A stretch of 64,000 nt of DNA from Nocardia bhagyanarayanae (GTDB taxonomy: Bacteria > Actinomycetota > Actinomycetes > Mycobacteriales > Mycobacteriaceae): positions 1,612,001 to 1,676,000 of the forward strand of contig NZ_VFPG01000001.1 of the NCBI RefSeq assembly GCF_006716565.1, written 5' to 3'. How positions within the stretch are numbered: the stretch's first letter is position 1; the number at the start of each line of letters is the position of its first letter. This document shows positions 63,383 to 64,000 of this stretch, piece by piece. A model generated the notes under the pieces. It was not told the DNA's origin. It made no database searches and saw nothing but the letters and a program-made list of their open reading frames with translations. Made by a program: the position numbers and the translations under genes.

Positions 63383-64000
63383 GTGACCGAGCTCGAGGAA
63401 CGCCCGCGCCGGGACTCCGCCGCGGACGCGGTGCACCCGATAGTCCGGCAGACCGCGGAGTGGGCGTGGCGCCTGCTGGTCATCCTGGCCGCGGTGATCG
63501 CCATGGCGATGATCGTGCAGCGGCTGGCGACCGTCGTCATTCCGATGGCCATCGCGCTGCTCGCGGCCGCGCTGCTCGCGCCGCTGGTGGACTGGATGCA
63601 GCGGCTCGGCGTACCGAGGTGGGTGGGGGTTTTCGTCTCGCTGGTCGGCTCGCTCGGTCTGGTGGCCGGGATCATGACCTTCGTCATCGAGCAGTTCGTG
63701 GCCGGTGTGCCGCAGCTGTCGGACGAATTCACCGACAGCGTCCACCGAGTCCAGGACTGGTTGATCAACGGTCCGCCGCACCTGAGCGACGACCAGATCC
63801 GCAACGCGGGCGACACCATCGTCAAGGCCATCCAGTCCAATCAGGACAGTCTCACCTCCGGCGCGCTCACCACGGCCACGGTGATCGGCCACATCCTCAC
63901 CGGCACCTTCCTCACGCTGTTCATCCTGATCTTCTTCCTCTACGGAGGCGATCAGGTCTGGGAGTTCGTCACCCGGATCGTCCCGACCCAGCACCGGGAG
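63383..64000 (+). CDS. AI-2E family transporter (partial, runs off the right edge)
   Basis: 206 codons are visible from a GTG at 63383 with no stop. After a charged N-terminus (about 1-25) come membrane segments LLVILAAVIAMAMIVQRL, VVIPMAIALLAAALLAPLVDW and VFVSLVGSLGLVAGIMTFVI, then the soluble loop LSDEFTDSVHRVQDWL typical of the PerM/TqsA (AI-2E) family, then further helices (FLTLFILIFFLYGG). About half of the usual 350-400 aa is present. The family exports small molecules or ions; autoinducer transport should not be assumed here. Divergent from the adenylate cyclase gene. Confidence 0.82.
   Translation, partial: MTELEERPRRDSAADAVHPIVRQTAEWAWRLLVILAAVIAMAMIVQRLATVVIPMAIALLAAALLAPLVDWMQRLGVPRWVGVFVSLVGSLGLVAGIMTFVIEQFVAGVPQLSDEFTDSVHRVQDWLINGPPHLSDDQIRNAGDTIVKAIQSNQDSLTSGALTTATVIGHILTGTFLTLFILIFFLYGGDQVWEFVTRIVPTQHRE

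Noticed and set aside
63317..63994. 225-aa minus-strand ORF at the right edge
   Set aside because: Antisense to the AI-2E-family gene, which has transmembrane segments and a leaderless start; the minus ORF is Asp/Arg/Gly-biased shadow sequence.

Overview
The window is a very GC-rich stretch of a mycolata-type actinobacterium, most probably Nocardia or a close relative. The evidence is a 19-kDa-antigen-like (LpqH) lipoprotein, an LpqY/SugA/SugB-like transporter, a glucosylglycerate hydrolase, an EXLDI protein and a six-helix HAMP-type adenylate cyclase. Many genes also carry a TANNNT box 6-8 nt before the start codon, the hallmark of leaderless actinobacterial mRNAs. No rRNA, tRNA, CRISPR array, integrase or insertion sequence was seen. 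The DNA looks like ordinary chromosome with several accessory islands.

Layout. 1-6.7 kb: end of an effector-binding-domain gene, a class A penicillin-binding protein and a sugar ABC importer operon, closed by a long hairpin with direct repeats. 6.9-11.2 kb: DUF2786 and TIGR04338 metallohydrolase genes, menC and a small membrane protein, separated by three tracts of repetitive noncoding DNA. 11.2-19.5 kb: thiolase with a divergent HxlR regulator, an orphan sugar-transport ATPase, an LLM-type oxidoreductase, a P450, and an amino-acid ABC importer whose binding protein and permease are fused. 19.6-25.6 kb: a His-rich metal-binding protein and a four-gene, fully overlapping operon ending in a TPR protein and a CHAT (caspase-like) protease, followed by a truncated XRE regulator. 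This is the best candidate for an undescribed system.

25.7-37.2 kb: LpqH-like lipoprotein, membrane protein, PhoX phosphatase, GH25 lysozyme, glucosylglycerate hydrolase, SDR, secreted DUF4189 protein, leuS, an SdpI-family protein and two small membrane proteins with Gly/Cys tails. 37.3-45 kb: a cupin, then a four-gene overlapping operon (ThDP enzyme, SRPBCC protein, atypical KAS III, PLP aminotransferase). It is divergent from an EXLDI/ribbon-helix-helix regulator and a DrrAB-type exporter, and the whole resembles a small biosynthesis-plus-export cassette.

45-64 kb: a Cmx-type efflux pump behind a leader peptide and hairpin, an ECF sigma/anti-sigma pair, YqgE, an acyltransferase, GNAT, a secreted peptidase, HxlR-glycerate kinase divergent from an imine-reductase-like gene, an ABC-2 exporter with a small XRE regulator, a zinc-ribbon protein, a deazaflavin-type nitroreductase, aroQ, an apparently catalytically dead PBP lipoprotein, DUF3054, a flippase-like membrane protein, adenylate cyclase and the start of an AI-2E-family transporter.

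Three convergent gene junctions (9.0, 13.05 and 37.3 kb) carry copies of the same palindromic element. Two of the copies align without gaps over 92 bp, which suggests a dispersed family used as, or inserted next to, bidirectional terminators.
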